Origin: Sulfuriroseicoccus oceanibius
Lineage (GTDB): Bacteria > Verrucomicrobiota > Verrucomicrobiia > Verrucomicrobiales > SLCJ01
Assembly: GCF_010681825.2 (NCBI RefSeq)
Contig: NZ_CP066776.1
Coordinates: 682,001-746,000 of the forward strand
DNA length: 64,000 nucleotides
Direction of reading: 5' to 3'
Positions 42,001-51,822 of this stretch are shown in pieces. How positions within the stretch are numbered: the stretch's first letter is position 1; the number at the start of each line of letters is the position of its first letter. A program made the translations under genes and the position numbers. The notes beneath the pieces were generated by a model. That model saw only the letters and a program-made list of their open reading frames with translations. It had not been told where the DNA came from and ran no database searches.

Positions 42001-44609
42001 GTGGACTTGCCCGACGGACTTTCCAGCAAGTGGGAGATGAGCTTGAGGCGCTGGGCCTCGCCGCCGGAGAGTGTGTTGACGGGTTGGCCGATACGGAGGT
42101 AGCCGAGGCCGAGTTCGCGCATCAGGTCGAGGGCGTCGAGGATGCGTTGAAGGTCGCGGTTGGGCTTTTTGTGACCGGCGCGTCCGGCGAAGAAGTCGCG
42201 CGCTTCGTCGGTGGTGAGCTCCAGGGTTTCGGCGATGGTTTTGCTGCCGAGGGTGAACTCGAGCGCCGCGCTGTGGTAGCGTTTGCCCTCGCACTCAGGG
42301 CAGACCACGAACAGATCGCTGAGGAACTGCATCTCGATCTTTTCCCAACCCATGCCGCCGCAGCGCTCGCAGCGTCCGCCGGATGTGTTGAATGAGAAGT
42401 AACCTGGCTTGAGATCCTGGGCTCGCGCTTGTGGTGTGTTGGCGAAAAGCTTGCGGATAGCGTCGAAGACCCCGAGGTAGACGACCGGAGTCGAGCGAGG
42501 GGTGCGGGCGATGGGCGTTTGGTCGACCATCACGACGTCGCTGAGGTTTTCCGTGCCGGCGAGCGAGCGGATGCGCCCTTGGGACGTGCCAGAGGCGGTG
42601 GCTTTACCCAATGCGGCGGCGATGTGCGGGTGGAGAATGTGGTGGACCAGCGTGGACTTGCCGGAGCCGGAAACCCCGGAAACCGCGCAAAAGACACCGA
42701 GCGGAATGTCGACGTTGAGCTTCTTCAGGTTGTGGCCGCTGGCACCATTGACGCGCAGCCAGTTCTTCAAGGTCGGACGTCGGCGCTGGGCGGGGATGGC
42801 GATCTCCGCGGTGCCGCCGAGGTATTGTGCGGTGAGTGATTTCGGAGTGGTGGCGGGCGAGAGCTTGGCCAATGGGCCGGAGAAGACGAGGTCGCCGCCG
42901 TCCTTGCCTCGGCCCGGACCGATGTCGACCAAGTGGTCGGCGGCGCGCATGACGGACTCTTCATGTTCCACGACGACGATGGTGTTGCCCTGGTCGCGCA
43001 GGCGGTGCATCACCTCGATCAGGCGGGACGTGTCGCGCGGGTGGAGGCCGACCGATGGTTCATCGAGAACGAAGAGCGTACCGGTGAGTGCGGCGCCGAG
43101 GCAGGTGGTGAGGTTGACGCGTGCGGTTTCGCCGCCGGAGAGGGTACGGGTTTCGCGGTCGAGAGTGAGGTAGGTCAGGCCGACCTTGGTCAGGTAGTTG
43201 AGGCGAGACTCGACGTTTTCGTAGACCAGGCGGGTGGCCGGGTCGTCCTTGGGCAGTAGCGGTGCGACTTCGTTGCGGAAGAACGGCAGCAGCAGGTTGA
43301 CCGGCGTGGTCCAGACCTCCGGCAGTGTGAGGTCGGCGATGCGGAAGTTGAGCGCATCAGGTTGAAGGCGCGCGCCACGGCAGGCCGGGCATTCCGTGTA
43401 GTCGCGGAAGCGGCTCAGGAACACACGGACGTGCATCTTGTAGGACTTGGATTCCAGCCAATCGAAGAACCCACGCACGCCGTACCACGCCTGGTTCGCC
43501 CACGCGTCGTCCGGGTCGGCATAGCCGGGGTCGCCGTCGCGCACCCAGTCCTGGTCGTCTTCGTCGAGGTCTTCGAATGGAACGTCGAGATCGAGGCCGC
43601 GGGTTTTGGCGCAGCGGATCAGGTCGCGTTGGCACTCGCTGTAGGTTTCCCCTTGGAAGGCTTTGACCGCTCCCTCGCGGATACTCAGCGTGGGATCCGG
43701 GATGGCGCGGTGGATGTCGAGTGCGATGACCTTGCCGAAGCCGCGGCATTTCGGGCAGGCGCCGACCGGTGAGTTGAACGAGAAAAGCCCGGGTGTGGGT
43801 GGGTGGAGGCGGATGCCGCTTTCGGGGCAGAGCCAGTCGGCGGTGAAGCGTTGCTGGTCGCCGGACTTGGAATCGATGAGCACGGCTTCGCCTTTGCCTG
43901 AATGGAGTGCGGCCTCAATGGCTTCGAGCAGGCGCGTGCGTTGGTCGTCCTTTGAGCGAATGCGGTCCTGGACGACGAGCACTTCGGCGGGGAGACGCTT
44001 TTTCGAGTAGCTTTCCGGTTCATCCGTGCGCAGCACCTCGCCGAAGATGACGACGCGCAGCACGCCTTGCTGGTGGAGGAACTCGAAGAACTCCGCGGGC
44101 TCTTTGTCGGTGGGGGCGGGAACGGGAAAGGTGACCAGCAGCGCGCGGTCCTCCCATTCGTTGAGCGCGAAGCTGAGGATGGACTGGGCGGTGGCTGGAA
44201 CGACTTCGAGGCCGGTTTGCGGGCAGTAGCCCTTTGCCAGCCGGGCGAAGAGAATCTTCAGGTAGTCGTTGATCTCGGTGATGGTGCCGACGGTCGAGCG
44301 GGACGTGCGGACGTTGTTGGTTTGCTCGATGGCGATGGCCGGTGGGATGCCGTCGATGCGGTCGACCTGGGGTTTGTCCATGCGGTCGAAGAACTGCCGG
44401 ATGTAGGGCGAGAACGTTTCGACGTAGCGGCGCTGGCCTTCGGCGTAGAGTGTTTGGAAGGCGAGCGAGGATTTGCCGGAGCCGGATGGGCCGGTGACCA
44501 CGGTGAGCTTGCCGACAGGGATTTCGAGGTCGATCCCGTTAAGGTTGTTTTGGCGGGCTCCTGTGACGCGGATGACGCGCTGCTTTGTGGGTTGTTTTTT
44601 GCGGGGCAT
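39027..44609 (-). CDS. uvrA: UvrA excinuclease subunit, tandem-duplicated form
   Basis: A 1,860-residue protein made of two complete UvrA copies in one chain (about 1-1000 and 1000-1860); ordinary UvrA has about 940-960 residues. UvrA recognises damaged DNA in nucleotide-excision repair as an ATPase dimer, and the fusion gives a built-in dimer with four ATPase sites. Walker A: near residue 36 (GPSGSGKSS), in the first half's second domain ([14 protein letters not shown]), near 1011 (GLSGSGKST) and again later ([13 protein letters not shown]). Zinc clusters are kept in both halves: [16 protein letters not shown]...[25 protein letters not shown]...[14 protein letters not shown] signatures are present in each. 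This form is known from Chlamydiae and related PVC bacteria. Confidence 0.96.
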   Translation of the reverse strand: MPRKKQPTKQRVIRVTGARQNNLNGIDLEIPVGKLTVVTGPSGSGKSSLAFQTLYAEGQRRYVETFSPYIRQFFDRMDKPQVDRIDGIPPAIAIEQTNNVRTSRSTVGTITEINDYLKILFARLAKGYCPQTGLEVVPATAQSILSFALNEWEDRALLVTFPVPAPTDKEPAEFFEFLHQQGVLRVVIFGEVLRTDEPESYSKKRLPAEVLVVQDRIRSKDDQRTRLLEAIEAALHSGKGEAVLIDSKSGDQQRFTADWLCPESGIRLHPPTPGLFSFNSPVGACPKCRGFGKVIALDIHRAIPDPTLSIREGAVKAFQGETYSECQRDLIRCAKTRGLDLDVPFEDLDEDDQDWVRDGDPGYADPDDAWANQAWYGVRGFFDWLESKSYKMHVRVFLSRFRDYTECPACRGARLQPDALNFRIADLTLPEVWTTPVNLLLPFFRNEVAPLLPKDDPATRLVYENVESRLNYLTKVGLTYLTLDRETRTLSGGETARVNLTTCLGAALTGTLFVLDEPSVGLHPRDTSRLIEVMHRLRDQGNTIVVVEHEESVMRAADHLVDIGPGRGKDGGDLVFSGPLAKLSPATTPKSLTAQYLGGTAEIAIPAQRRRPTLKNWLRVNGASGHNLKKLNVDIPLGVFCAVSGVSGSGKSTLVHHILHPHIAAALGKATASGTSQGRIRSLAGTENLSDVVMVDQTPIARTPRSTPVVYLGVFDAIRKLFANTPQARAQDLKPGYFSFNTSGGRCERCGGMGWEKIEMQFLSDLFVVCPECEGKRYHSAALEFTLGSKTIAETLELTTDEARDFFAGRAGHKKPNRDLQRILDALDLMRELGLGYLRIGQPVNTLSGGEAQRLKLISHLLESPSGKSTRKTLFIFDEPTTGLHFDDIRLLLAAFQRMVDSGHSLLVIEHNLDVLKCADHVIDLGPDAGADGGLVVATGTPEEVAERDTHTGRFLAELLTDGRSLAAESEAHYNAAPPETNTISIHGAREHNLKNINLDIPRDEFVVITGLSGSGKSTIAFDIVFAEGQRRFLDSMSPYARQFAEQMEKPDVDHIDGLPPTVAIEQRISRGGGKSTVGTVTEVYHFLRLLFAKVGIQHCPESGVPVVSQSESAISSQLHELAKSASLKVLAPVIRNRKGFHTDVAEAAGRKGFTHLLVDGKITAIDGFQPLERFKTHDIDIVIGEVPKGGLSVTAMDELIATALLHGKGTLRVLAGRSKSLQVFSTRAVSPVTGESFDDLEPNTFSFNSPRGWCPECRGFGFVHSFAKPTGREESVLEEELNEERRLENAAESELVACPQCGGSRLHRNARAVRLPESGGHPWSLPELVTRDVASLKADISSLTFSGREKLIARDILPEITQRLHFMESVGLGYLSLDRAATTLSGGESQRIRLAAQLGSNLRGVLYVLDEPTIGLHPKDNKHLLDTLEQLRTQGNSLLVVEHDEETMQRASHIIDLGPGAGRLGGEVVASGSLAQIKRKTRISATARHMKAPMQHPIHGTRRKLPAKSAKQGWLKINGAHLRNLQDLNVQIPEKRLTVITGVSGSGKSTLMRGVVHPVAQALAGKKKTTKKPDFSDLCKSATGFDQLTAVYEVDQSPIGKTSRSTPSTYVKVFDDIRKLFANVPDARLRGYTASRFSFNTEGGRCEACKGNGRVKLEMNFLPTTWVPCDECNGQRYNSATLEVLYNGKSIGDVMAMTIEEAAAFFDAHPKIRRTLELLTDTGLGYLQLGQPSPTLSGGEAQRIKLVAQLIRGVGRSANAKLKLREAPGCLYLIEEPTIGLHMEDVAKLIDVLHRLVDDGHTVMVIEHNVDVMAEADYLIDIGPDAGPNGGTITAAGTPEQVAAKKTSHTAPFIAAALK

Positions 44610-44783
44610 CCGGTGGGGTGGGTGGTAGAAGAATATTACGTCTCGCGCGGCGGTTTCGGGCTGCTGGGTTGCTGGGGCTTTCTGGAGTGAATGGTGGCTG
44701 CGCTTCGAGGGATGGTGGTTTTTTCTGCGTAGCGAGACCTTCTGTCCATCATGTGAACCCTGACTAGTTCCCGAAGCGGGGGC

Positions 44784-45221
44784 TTACGCCGGATCCGAGC
44801 CAACGAAGCGTTGGGCCCAGTCGGCGGGAAGGCGCATTGGTTTGCCGGCGGGCATTTGAACCAGGGCCAGTGATTGGCGTGCGGTGACCAGCAGGGTGTC
44901 GTCCGCCTCGCGGTACATGCGGAACTCAACCCAGAAGCGTACGCGTTCCAGAGCTGCCAGGGTGCCTTCGATGCGCAGTTTGTCGCCGAGCTTGCCCGGG
45001 CGTTTGTAGTCGACTTCCGTGCGGCAGAGGACGGGGAAGACCTGGGAATCGGCCATCGAGCGGAGGTCCATGCCCATTTTGGTGGCGAGGTGGGTGCGCG
45101 CGGTTTCGATCATGCGCAGGTAGGCCAGGTTGTGGACCACGCCGCCGCAGTCGGTGTCGAAGAACATGACGTCTTCGTGCGTGGTGATTTCTGGAGTTTG
45201 AAGATCTGGCGAGGCTTGCAT
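44784..45221 (-). CDS. YbgC/FadM-type acyl-CoA thioesterase
   Basis: A 145-residue hotdog-fold thioesterase. The catalytic region is VMFFDTDCGGVVHNLAYLRMIETAR (Asp in FFDTD). Then comes VFPVLCRTEVDYKRPGKLGDKLRIEG, which is typical of the 4-hydroxybenzoyl-CoA thioesterase/YbgC group. The C-terminal strand ends VTARQSLALVQM. No Tol-Pal genes are adjacent, so the usual ybgC-tolQRAB context is missing. The 174 bases between this gene and uvrA hold no gene that I can support. Confidence 0.88.
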   Translation of the reverse strand: MQASPDLQTPEITTHEDVMFFDTDCGGVVHNLAYLRMIETARTHLATKMGMDLRSMADSQVFPVLCRTEVDYKRPGKLGDKLRIEGTLAALERVRFWVEFRMYREADDTLLVTARQSLALVQMPAGKPMRLPADWAQRFVGSDPA

Positions 45222-45311
45222 GAGGGAATCCTGTCTTATAGGTCTGTTTGTGTTCTTGACGGAGACCGACGAAATATGGTCGGTTGAGCAACTTAGCGAT
45301 CACAATATTCC

Positions 45312-47210
45312 ATGCAGCGAGTTTTTTCCAAATCCCTGATCCGGCCATCATTGGTAGTTAGTTTGTCCGCGTTGATGGGATTGGCGGTGGTCGAGGCTGG
45401 GTATGTTCGTCCGTCGGTAGAGAAGGGATTGTTTTGCAACGAGATGTTGACTTTGGATGTTGGTCAGCGGCGCGAGGTGGCATCGATTTTGGCGGCGCTG
45501 GTGCGCAATTTCCCGGGATCCAAGGCGGACGACAATGGAGTGCGTGCGCGGGCTGTGGCGATCGCTCTGAGGTTGGACCCGACGAACCGCGACGCGATTA
45601 CGGCCAATGGGATGTTTGCGCGTGGTTTGCCATTGACCAAAGTCGAGGGGATGGGGTCGTTCACCGAGTTGACCGGAGATCTTAATGATTTGGTCACTTA
45701 TTTGACCAGCGATTCTGCGACCCAGGAGGACCGGAAGCTCGGGCATTATTTGCAGGATATCGGATGGCGCGTGGACCCTAATGGTGCAGCTGGGCGCTCT
45801 TACCAGGTGTTGTTGGATGCCGGCAACGGCGTGGATTGGGATGGCATTGTGGATGCTGCGGTGGACGACGAGAACGCTGAAGGCTCGTCGGAAGGCGATG
45901 ATGCCAAGTACGGGGGATTCGAGGATGATGCGGGTTTGGTGGTAGAGCAGAAGGAGTCGCCGCAAGAAGTGTTGCCGGAGAAGAAGTCCGAGCCGGAGGA
46001 CTTGAGAGCAGACGGCTCTCGTTTGTTGCTCCCGAAAGCGGAGGTCTCGACCATGGTGTCGGCTCCGGGGCGTGGGTTTATGCCGGAGGTGACTACCTTG
46101 ACGGTGCAGAAGAACACGCGCGAGTGGAAGTGGGTGACGGGCAAACGCAAGGAGGGGGATGACAAGAAAAACAAGCGGGGGAAAGCGCGGCAGGAGTGGG
46201 TGAGTGTGCCGCGTGATCAAGGGATGCGCATGGGGTTCGCCAAAGGACACAATTTCTCCAAGAGTTTTTGCAAGCGCACCGAGCGGGCGCTGCGCGAATT
46301 GCAGAAGACGTATAAAGGCTGGCCCAAGGGGCTGGTGGTCGAAGCAGAGGCCAAATATTACGGCAAGGTCAGCGGGTCTTTGGGTGCGCTGGCGGCGTTG
46401 GTAGGTGTGGATTCGATGATTTCCGGGGTGAAGCTGGCTCCAGACGTGGCGTATGTCGGGAGCTTTGATGAGGGGAACGGCAAGTTGATCCATCACACCG
46501 AGGTGCCGACGGTGTTGTTGCGTTTGGATGAGAAGGATTTGGATTCAGTCCGGCGGCTGGTGGTGCCTCAGGATGGGGAGCAGCTGTACGTGGACATTCT
46601 TGCATCGGCGAACCCGGAGATGGCGCTGCGGATGGAGGTGATGGGGGCGTCTGGGGTGCGGCATGCGACGCGTCTTGGATCGGAGGAGTTGGAAGAATCC
46701 GAGGCACGGGCGGTGGCGGAGTTTGCCAAAGTGCAGGCGTTGGACATGCGCTTCCGCGATTTGTTGAGCAACCGGTCGGTATTGGAGAAATTGCAGGAGG
46801 TGGTGGATTTGTGCCCGAGTCACCTTTCCGCGCGGGCATTGCTGACTGCGGCACAGATGCAGCCTTACGGGCGGGTGACTTTGCCAAGGGACCGCTCGGT
46901 GGCGGTGATGGTGGAGTTGCTACGGCCGTTCGGGCACATGGTGGAATATGAGTTGGACGCGATCCGCGCGAGTGCTGCGGAGGCGGAAGCCGTGTTGCTG
47001 AAAGAGCGGCTGTCCGTGGTGCGGCGGAAGTTGGACCGCGGGATGAGTCCGGTGGTGACGCTGGCGGTCGATTTCTCGGAAGCCTTTGAGAAGTTCACTT
47101 CGCGGAAGAACCGCTCAAGCACGATGGCGCAGCAGACATTCGAGCAGGCCGAGGCGTTCTACAAAGAGCTTCAGAAGGAGATCCAGACGCGGGGCGGGAC
47201 CTTGCGTTAG
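45312..47210 (+). CDS. Secreted protein with a Lon-protease-like fold lacking the catalytic lysine
   Basis: A 632-residue exported protein (signal peptide about 1-29). Residues about 100-320 are low-complexity, acidic then basic. Residues about 340-420 resemble the S16 (Lon) proteolytic domain. The nucleophile loop GSLGALAALVG lies where Lon has PSAGxTMxTALVS (candidate Ser356). After the same spacing come DVAYVGSFDEGNGKL against Lon's DVAMTGEITLRGQVL, and LVVPQDGEQL in the place of LIPEEN. The lysine that pairs with serine in Lon, about 43 residues on, is not present. The C-terminal 200 residues are helical. A structural or pseudo-protease role is inference. Confidence 0.6.
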   Translation: MQRVFSKSLIRPSLVVSLSALMGLAVVEAGYVRPSVEKGLFCNEMLTLDVGQRREVASILAALVRNFPGSKADDNGVRARAVAIALRLDPTNRDAITANGMFARGLPLTKVEGMGSFTELTGDLNDLVTYLTSDSATQEDRKLGHYLQDIGWRVDPNGAAGRSYQVLLDAGNGVDWDGIVDAAVDDENAEGSSEGDDAKYGGFEDDAGLVVEQKESPQEVLPEKKSEPEDLRADGSRLLLPKAEVSTMVSAPGRGFMPEVTTLTVQKNTREWKWVTGKRKEGDDKKNKRGKARQEWVSVPRDQGMRMGFAKGHNFSKSFCKRTERALRELQKTYKGWPKGLVVEAEAKYYGKVSGSLGALAALVGVDSMISGVKLAPDVAYVGSFDEGNGKLIHHTEVPTVLLRLDEKDLDSVRRLVVPQDGEQLYVDILASANPEMALRMEVMGASGVRHATRLGSEELEESEARAVAEFAKVQALDMRFRDLLSNRSVLEKLQEVVDLCPSHLSARALLTAAQMQPYGRVTLPRDRSVAVMVELLRPFGHMVEYELDAIRASAAEAEAVLLKERLSVVRRKLDRGMSPVVTLAVDFSEAFEKFTSRKNRSSTMAQQTFEQAEAFYKELQKEIQTRGGTLR

Positions 47211-47272
47211 CGCGCTCGCGTTTGGCATTATCCGGCCTGGTGCGACTCAAACTTTTTCTGGAGTAGCGCCCG

Positions 47273-48889
47273 ATGTGGGCGGATGGTGCGGACATGATCA
47301 AGGAATGCGAGATTGCCCTGACCCATGACCGTGCGGATGACGAGCAGCTGTGGAAGAAGCGTGCCGCCCGTGCGTTGAAGATCCATCCGAACCGGATCAC
47401 GGGGATCGAGCTGACCAAGCAATCGATCGATGCGCGCAAGGCGCCGGTGAAGTTCCGTCTGCGCTTGAAGGTGACGATTGACGAAGCCTTTGAGCCGACG
47501 CCTCAGCCGGAGGCGAACGAGCAGCGATATCCATCGGTTTCGGGGGGCGGGAAGCCGCGGGTGATCATTGTGGGGTGTGGCCCGACCGGGATGTTTGCGG
47601 CGTTGGAGTGCCTGCGCCAAGGGCTGCAGCCGGTGATTCTCGAGCGCGGGAAGGATGCATCGGCGCGGCGTTACGATTTGCGCCCGATTTTGATGGAAGG
47701 TCGGGTGCTTGAGGACTCGAACTATTGTTTCGGGGAAGGCGGAGCGGGGACGTTCTCTGATGGCAAGTTGTACACCCGTGCAACCAAGCGGGGCGATGTG
47801 ATGGACGTTTATGAAACGCTCGTCGCTCATGGTGCCAAGCCGGATATTCTTACCGACGCGCACCCGCACATCGGCTCGAATGCATTGCCGAATGTGATCA
47901 AGTCGATGCGTACGACCATCCTTGAGCGCGGTGGTGAAGTGCACTTTGAGTCGAAGGTGGTGGACTTGCTGGTCGAAGGAAAGGGGAATGAGCGCAGGCT
48001 TTCGGGAGTGCGCACGGCTGATGGTAAAGAATGGCTGGGCGACGCCGTGGTGATCGCGGCCGGGCATTCGGCGCGCGATATCCTGCGTCTGCTCGATAGC
48101 CATCAGGTCACTCTTGAAGCCAAGCCGTTCGCGGTGGGCGTGCGGATCGAGCACCCGCAGCCGATGATCGATTCTGTGCAGTACCATCTGCCGCGCGGTG
48201 AAGAGCGTCCGCATTCGCTGCCGGCTGCGGCATACCGCGTGGCGTGCAAGATCGAGGGGCGTGGAGTGCACTCGTTCTGCATGTGCCCTGGTGGGTTTAT
48301 CGTGCCGGCATCGACTGCTAACGACGAAGTGGTGGTGAATGGCATGTCTCTGGCCAAGCGGGACTCGCCATTTGCCAACTCGGGTTTGGTGGTGACCGTC
48401 GAGCCGGAGGATACTCTCGCGTTCGCCGAGGAGCATGGTGCGTTGGCAGGGATCGCGTATCAGTCGGCGATCGAGCATGCGGCGAAGAAAGCGGGGGGTG
48501 GTGGTCAGGCTGCACCTGCACAGTTGACCCGCGACTTCATGGCGGGGCGCATTTCAGAGGAACTGCGTCCGACATCGTACAAGGCGGGGTTGAACTCATC
48601 GCCGCTGCACGAGTTGCTGCCGAAGGGGATTGTCGATCGCATGCGCACGGGATTGAAGTTGTTTGGCAAACAACTGGAAGGTTTCATTGGCGAGGAATCG
48701 CAGATGATTGGATTTGAAACGCGGACGTCGTGTCCGGTGAGGGTTCCGCGTGATCCGGAGACCTTGGAGAGCCCGGATCTCAAGCGGTTGATCCCGGCGG
48801 GTGAGGGCGCTGGTTATGCCGGCGGGATTGTCTCGGCGGCACTTGATGGCATCCGCGTGGCGAAGGCCGCGAAGAAGCTGATTCATTAG
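47273..48889 (+). CDS. FAD-dependent oxidoreductase (COG2509-type)
   Basis: A 538-residue cytoplasmic flavoprotein. N-terminal ~85 residues form a small alpha/beta domain (ALTHDRADDEQLWKKRAARALKI...). Then the Rossmann FAD motif VIIVGCGPTGMFAALECLRQG, a YCFGEGGAGTFSDGKLYTRATKR loop, and the second dinucleotide region VVIAAGHSARDILRLL. Near the C-terminus PAGEGAGYAGGIVSAALDGIRVA completes the FAD site. This matches the uncharacterised family often annotated as 'NAD(FAD)-utilizing dehydrogenase' of bacteria. The substrate is unknown. An alternative start is ATG 47294. Confidence 0.88.
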   Translation: MWADGADMIKECEIALTHDRADDEQLWKKRAARALKIHPNRITGIELTKQSIDARKAPVKFRLRLKVTIDEAFEPTPQPEANEQRYPSVSGGGKPRVIIVGCGPTGMFAALECLRQGLQPVILERGKDASARRYDLRPILMEGRVLEDSNYCFGEGGAGTFSDGKLYTRATKRGDVMDVYETLVAHGAKPDILTDAHPHIGSNALPNVIKSMRTTILERGGEVHFESKVVDLLVEGKGNERRLSGVRTADGKEWLGDAVVIAAGHSARDILRLLDSHQVTLEAKPFAVGVRIEHPQPMIDSVQYHLPRGEERPHSLPAAAYRVACKIEGRGVHSFCMCPGGFIVPASTANDEVVVNGMSLAKRDSPFANSGLVVTVEPEDTLAFAEEHGALAGIAYQSAIEHAAKKAGGGGQAAPAQLTRDFMAGRISEELRPTSYKAGLNSSPLHELLPKGIVDRMRTGLKLFGKQLEGFIGEESQMIGFETRTSCPVRVPRDPETLESPDLKRLIPAGEGAGYAGGIVSAALDGIRVAKAAKKLIH

Positions 48890-49504
48890 GGCGTGGATTC
48901 GGACGTGTGCGACGTTCTCCCGCACCCTCTCAGGGTGCTGGGGAAATGCTCGCTGCGCTCGAGAGGTGTTGGTCAACCACAGGAGTGTGGTTGCTCCATC
49001 GGTTTGCGTGGTGCGGCGGGCGGGAGATCCTAACGGTTTCGCGTTGGAGGCATGTTCCGCCTCCTTATCTTTATCCTCTTCGTTATCCTTATCCACCGTC
49101 AGTGTGGCCCGGTCGCAACTGACAAAAAGAATCCTCGTAAATCCGGGTAATCTGCGGTTCCTCAAGAACGAACTGGGCTGAGCTCTGGAGTGGTTGCTGC
49201 GCTCCTTTGTGTTTGGGGGCGGATGGGAAACCGGCGGTCCGGAGAGGCCATCGGTATGTCCGTCGTGGATCTCGATTGGAGTGACGGTGTCCCCACCGTC
49301 GGTGTGACGTCGTCCTGCGAGTTGGCTAACAAGCCGCGAAATCTCCGTAGCAACCCACAAAAGAGAATCCTCGCAAATCTGGGTAATCTGCGGTTCCTCA
49401 AGAACGAACTGGGCTCAACTTTGGATGAGCTTGCTCCAGCGGTTTGTGTGGTGTGGAGCGTGTGATCCGTTGGTTACCTAGTGGCTGGATCAGGGCACAA
49501 AAAA
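48890..49504. repeat. Composite repeat region between the FAD gene and tRNA-Pro
   Basis: About 600 bases without a gene. A hairpin GCACCCT-CTC-AGGGTGC lies at 48922-48938, like the second hairpin of the two-hairpin elements. Modules shared with 14.3-14.6 kb occur at 49139-49157 and 49220-49241. A segment TTGCTCCATCGGTTTG (from 48991) recurs as TTGCTCCAGCGGTTTG (from 49431), and CAAGAACGAACTGGGCT occurs at both 49164 and 49399. The region seems to have been built by duplication of a ~250-base unit. Confidence 0.65.
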
Positions 49505-49578
49505 TCGGGGAGACAGGATTCGAACCTGCGACATCTGGTTCCCAAAACCAGCGCTCTACCAAGCTGAGCTACTCCCCG
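49505..49578 (-). tRNA. tRNA-Pro (anticodon UGG)
   Basis: 74-nt tRNA on the minus strand. Acceptor CGGGGAG pairs with CTCCCCG, plus discriminator A. The D arm has GCTC...GAGC, the anticodon stem is CTGGT/ACCAG with loop TTTGGGA (anticodon TGG), and the T arm is GCAGG-TTCGAAT-CCTGT. The CCA end is not encoded. Six T follow the 3' end, a probable terminator for this single-gene transcript. Confidence 0.97.
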
Positions 49579-49695
49579 ATATTGTCCGTCACCGTGAGTG
49601 GTGCGGGCGGCACATTGCGTCAGGATGACGGAGTGTGCAACTTAATTTTTGCCATCTTTTACGAGAATTTTTCGTGGGGTGGATTTTCTCTGAGC

Positions 49696-51822
49696 TCAGT
49701 GTTTGTCCAAGCTTATGACACCCTTCCACTTACGCGGAGGGCGGGTGACAAATCCTTGTGCGCCTTCGAGCATGGTGGTGACCAATCCATCGGTCGGTGA
49801 GGCTGAACGGCAGCGGTCGAAATGGCGGACAGCGCTCTCAAAATCGCCGTCGTTGAAGGATTTGAGACCGGCGAGGTAGTCGTCTTTGTAGGTCAGCCAG
49901 TGGTCGACCTTTTCGCTGCGCAGCACATCAAAGAGCGTGAGGGCTTCCGGGTTGCCGTGGATTTGAATGAATGGGAGCGGGCGCATCAGCGGTTGGACGT
50001 CCTCAGGAAGGAGGCTGCGCATGGACTCGGAGAGGATGATCTCCGAACTGAACTTATGGGTGAGCGCTTCGATCTGGCGCACGGTGCTGGCGGTGCGGCC
50101 GACGATATTGAGTTGGCGTTGGTTGTGCGGGCCGATTTCTCCGATGATGCACTCGCCGACGTGGAGGCCGATGCCTTGTTTGAGGGGCGGGAACTTGCGG
50201 CGCATCCAGTAGGAGTTGAGTTCGTCGAGTTCGTGGCGGATTTGGCGTGCTGCGTCGAGAGCTCGTGGGGCGGAGGATGCGGGAGGTTCGGCGTCGAGGC
50301 TGCCCCAGCTGGCGAGGATCGAGTCGCCGGGCGAGGTGGAGGTGATGCCGTCGTTGTCGAAGATGCAGTGGTTGATGTGCTCCAGGTACTTGTTGAGCTG
50401 GGTCACGCTTTGGCCCGGAGTGCGGGGCTCCACCACTTCGGCGAAGTCTTTGAGGTTGACGGTTAGCAGCGGCATCGGGCGACGGGTGCCGGCGAGGCTT
50501 TCGCGGTATGGGGATGGGCGCCGACGCACCTTGCGGATCAACTTTGGCGAGGTTTGGCGGCTGAGTGATTGAATCATCGTCCTGCGGGCGGCGCGTTGGG
50601 CCGTCATGTCGGTGACGATTCCCACCGCGGAGACGCAGCCGAGAGCGAACAACATACCGCTCCATGGAACGAGCTGGTTGCTGCGGTTGAAAAGAATCCA
50701 TACCAACCCGAGGAGAACTATCGCGGCTAACAGGGCCGCTCCTGTGCGGTAGGCTGGGTTGCGGATGAGGCAGAAGAGAACGAGGGCAACCAGGACGCCG
50801 GTGATCAGAGGCGCGTGTTCCCATTCTGTGGGAAGCTCTGTGATGATGCCGCGTTCTCCGGCGAGCAGTGCGTTGAGCGAGCAGAGTTGGATCTGTGCGG
50901 GGGATGTCGGGCCGAGAGGCGTGTTGTGCACGCTGTGGTGGGCTGGCGTGATGAGCACCTTTTTCCCATTGAAGAATGTTCCGTTATCGAACTTATCCTG
51001 CCACGTGATTGGATCGAACAAATCGCTGAGTCGGTATGGCTGAAAAGGGGCGTATCCGGCGCCCTTGGGCGAATGGGTCCAGCGGATTCGGTGTGTTTCA
51101 CTTGTGATATTCTCAAGTGCTATCTTGGAGCCGGCCAAGCGTGCCGCCATACTCAGCCAGATGTGCCTTTCGGGGTGGTCTCCGGGCTGGGCTTGGGTGT
51201 CGATGACGGGAAAGGAATGGAGGATGAGCCGCACGACGCCGTCGTTGCGGTCGGGGGGGAGCGTCATGACACCAAGATCTGCGGCGTCCGGAGTGAGTGG
51301 AATAATGGCCTCGTCGGGTACCGCGAGTACTGGGTGCCCGGCAAAGAGAGTGGACTGGGGGAAGGGGCCGACCTCAGCCGAGAAATAGGCGAACTGTTGG
51401 TGCTCTGCAGCCGTGACCGCGAGTTCGTGGTCGCCCTCCGGGTACTGTAACGACGGGCGGGAGATGGGGGCGGTGATGCCGACAGTTTGGGCTCCGGCGG
51501 CGTGGAGGCGGCGGATGGCTTGGGCCAACACGGCGCGAGAGAATGGAGGTGTGCCGGTGAATGGGGCAAGTTCCGGAGTGTCGCTTTCGCGGGGGATGCG
51601 ATCGATTTCGATCAGGACGATTTCAGGCGCGGGTTTGAGTTGGGTTCCGAGGCGTGTGATCAAGTCTGCCCCGGCGTTGTCTGCGGTTAGCAATATCTTC
51701 CTGCCGATAGGGGTGAAGCAAAGGACGAGGGTCAGGAGGCAGGCAACGGTGCTGATGAGTACGACGGATCCTAGTGACGGAGTCGAGGGGGGGGGGCTCT
51801 TGAATGTCGGCAGTTGGTCCAT
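49696..51822 (-). CDS. CHASE2-domain protein with a degenerate class III cyclase domain
   Basis: A 708-residue membrane protein. A first helix (about 19-40) and an extracytoplasmic CHASE2 sensor (about 45-330; EIVLIEIDRIPRESD, then FSRAVLAQAIRRLHAAGAQTVG) are followed by three membrane helices (about 335-405). The cytoplasmic class III nucleotide cyclase fold comes next (about 445-620). The first metal Asp (usual FADI/VGF) is Asn in TVNLKDF, near residue 453; the second is kept in GDSILASWG. The usual GDxVNxAAR is replaced by GRTASTVRQ, losing the purine-binding Asp and the transition-state Asn and Arg. Hence it is probably not an active cyclase. A C10 tract lies in codons 9-12. The C-terminal ~80 residues resemble a TPR pair. 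Confidence 0.85.
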   Translation of the reverse strand: MDQLPTFKSPPPSTPSLGSVVLISTVACLLTLVLCFTPIGRKILLTADNAGADLITRLGTQLKPAPEIVLIEIDRIPRESDTPELAPFTGTPPFSRAVLAQAIRRLHAAGAQTVGITAPISRPSLQYPEGDHELAVTAAEHQQFAYFSAEVGPFPQSTLFAGHPVLAVPDEAIIPLTPDAADLGVMTLPPDRNDGVVRLILHSFPVIDTQAQPGDHPERHIWLSMAARLAGSKIALENITSETHRIRWTHSPKGAGYAPFQPYRLSDLFDPITWQDKFDNGTFFNGKKVLITPAHHSVHNTPLGPTSPAQIQLCSLNALLAGERGIITELPTEWEHAPLITGVLVALVLFCLIRNPAYRTGAALLAAIVLLGLVWILFNRSNQLVPWSGMLFALGCVSAVGIVTDMTAQRAARRTMIQSLSRQTSPKLIRKVRRRPSPYRESLAGTRRPMPLLTVNLKDFAEVVEPRTPGQSVTQLNKYLEHINHCIFDNDGITSTSPGDSILASWGSLDAEPPASSAPRALDAARQIRHELDELNSYWMRRKFPPLKQGIGLHVGECIIGEIGPHNQRQLNIVGRTASTVRQIEALTHKFSSEIILSESMRSLLPEDVQPLMRPLPFIQIHGNPEALTLFDVLRSEKVDHWLTYKDDYLAGLKSFNDGDFESAVRHFDRCRSASPTDGLVTTMLEGAQGFVTRPPRKWKGVISLDKH

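Noticed and set aside
39060-44690. Several plus-strand frames of 120-250 codons opposite uvrA
   Set aside because: All lie inside uvrA, share the Gly/Ala/Asp/Val-rich shadow composition, and show no domain.
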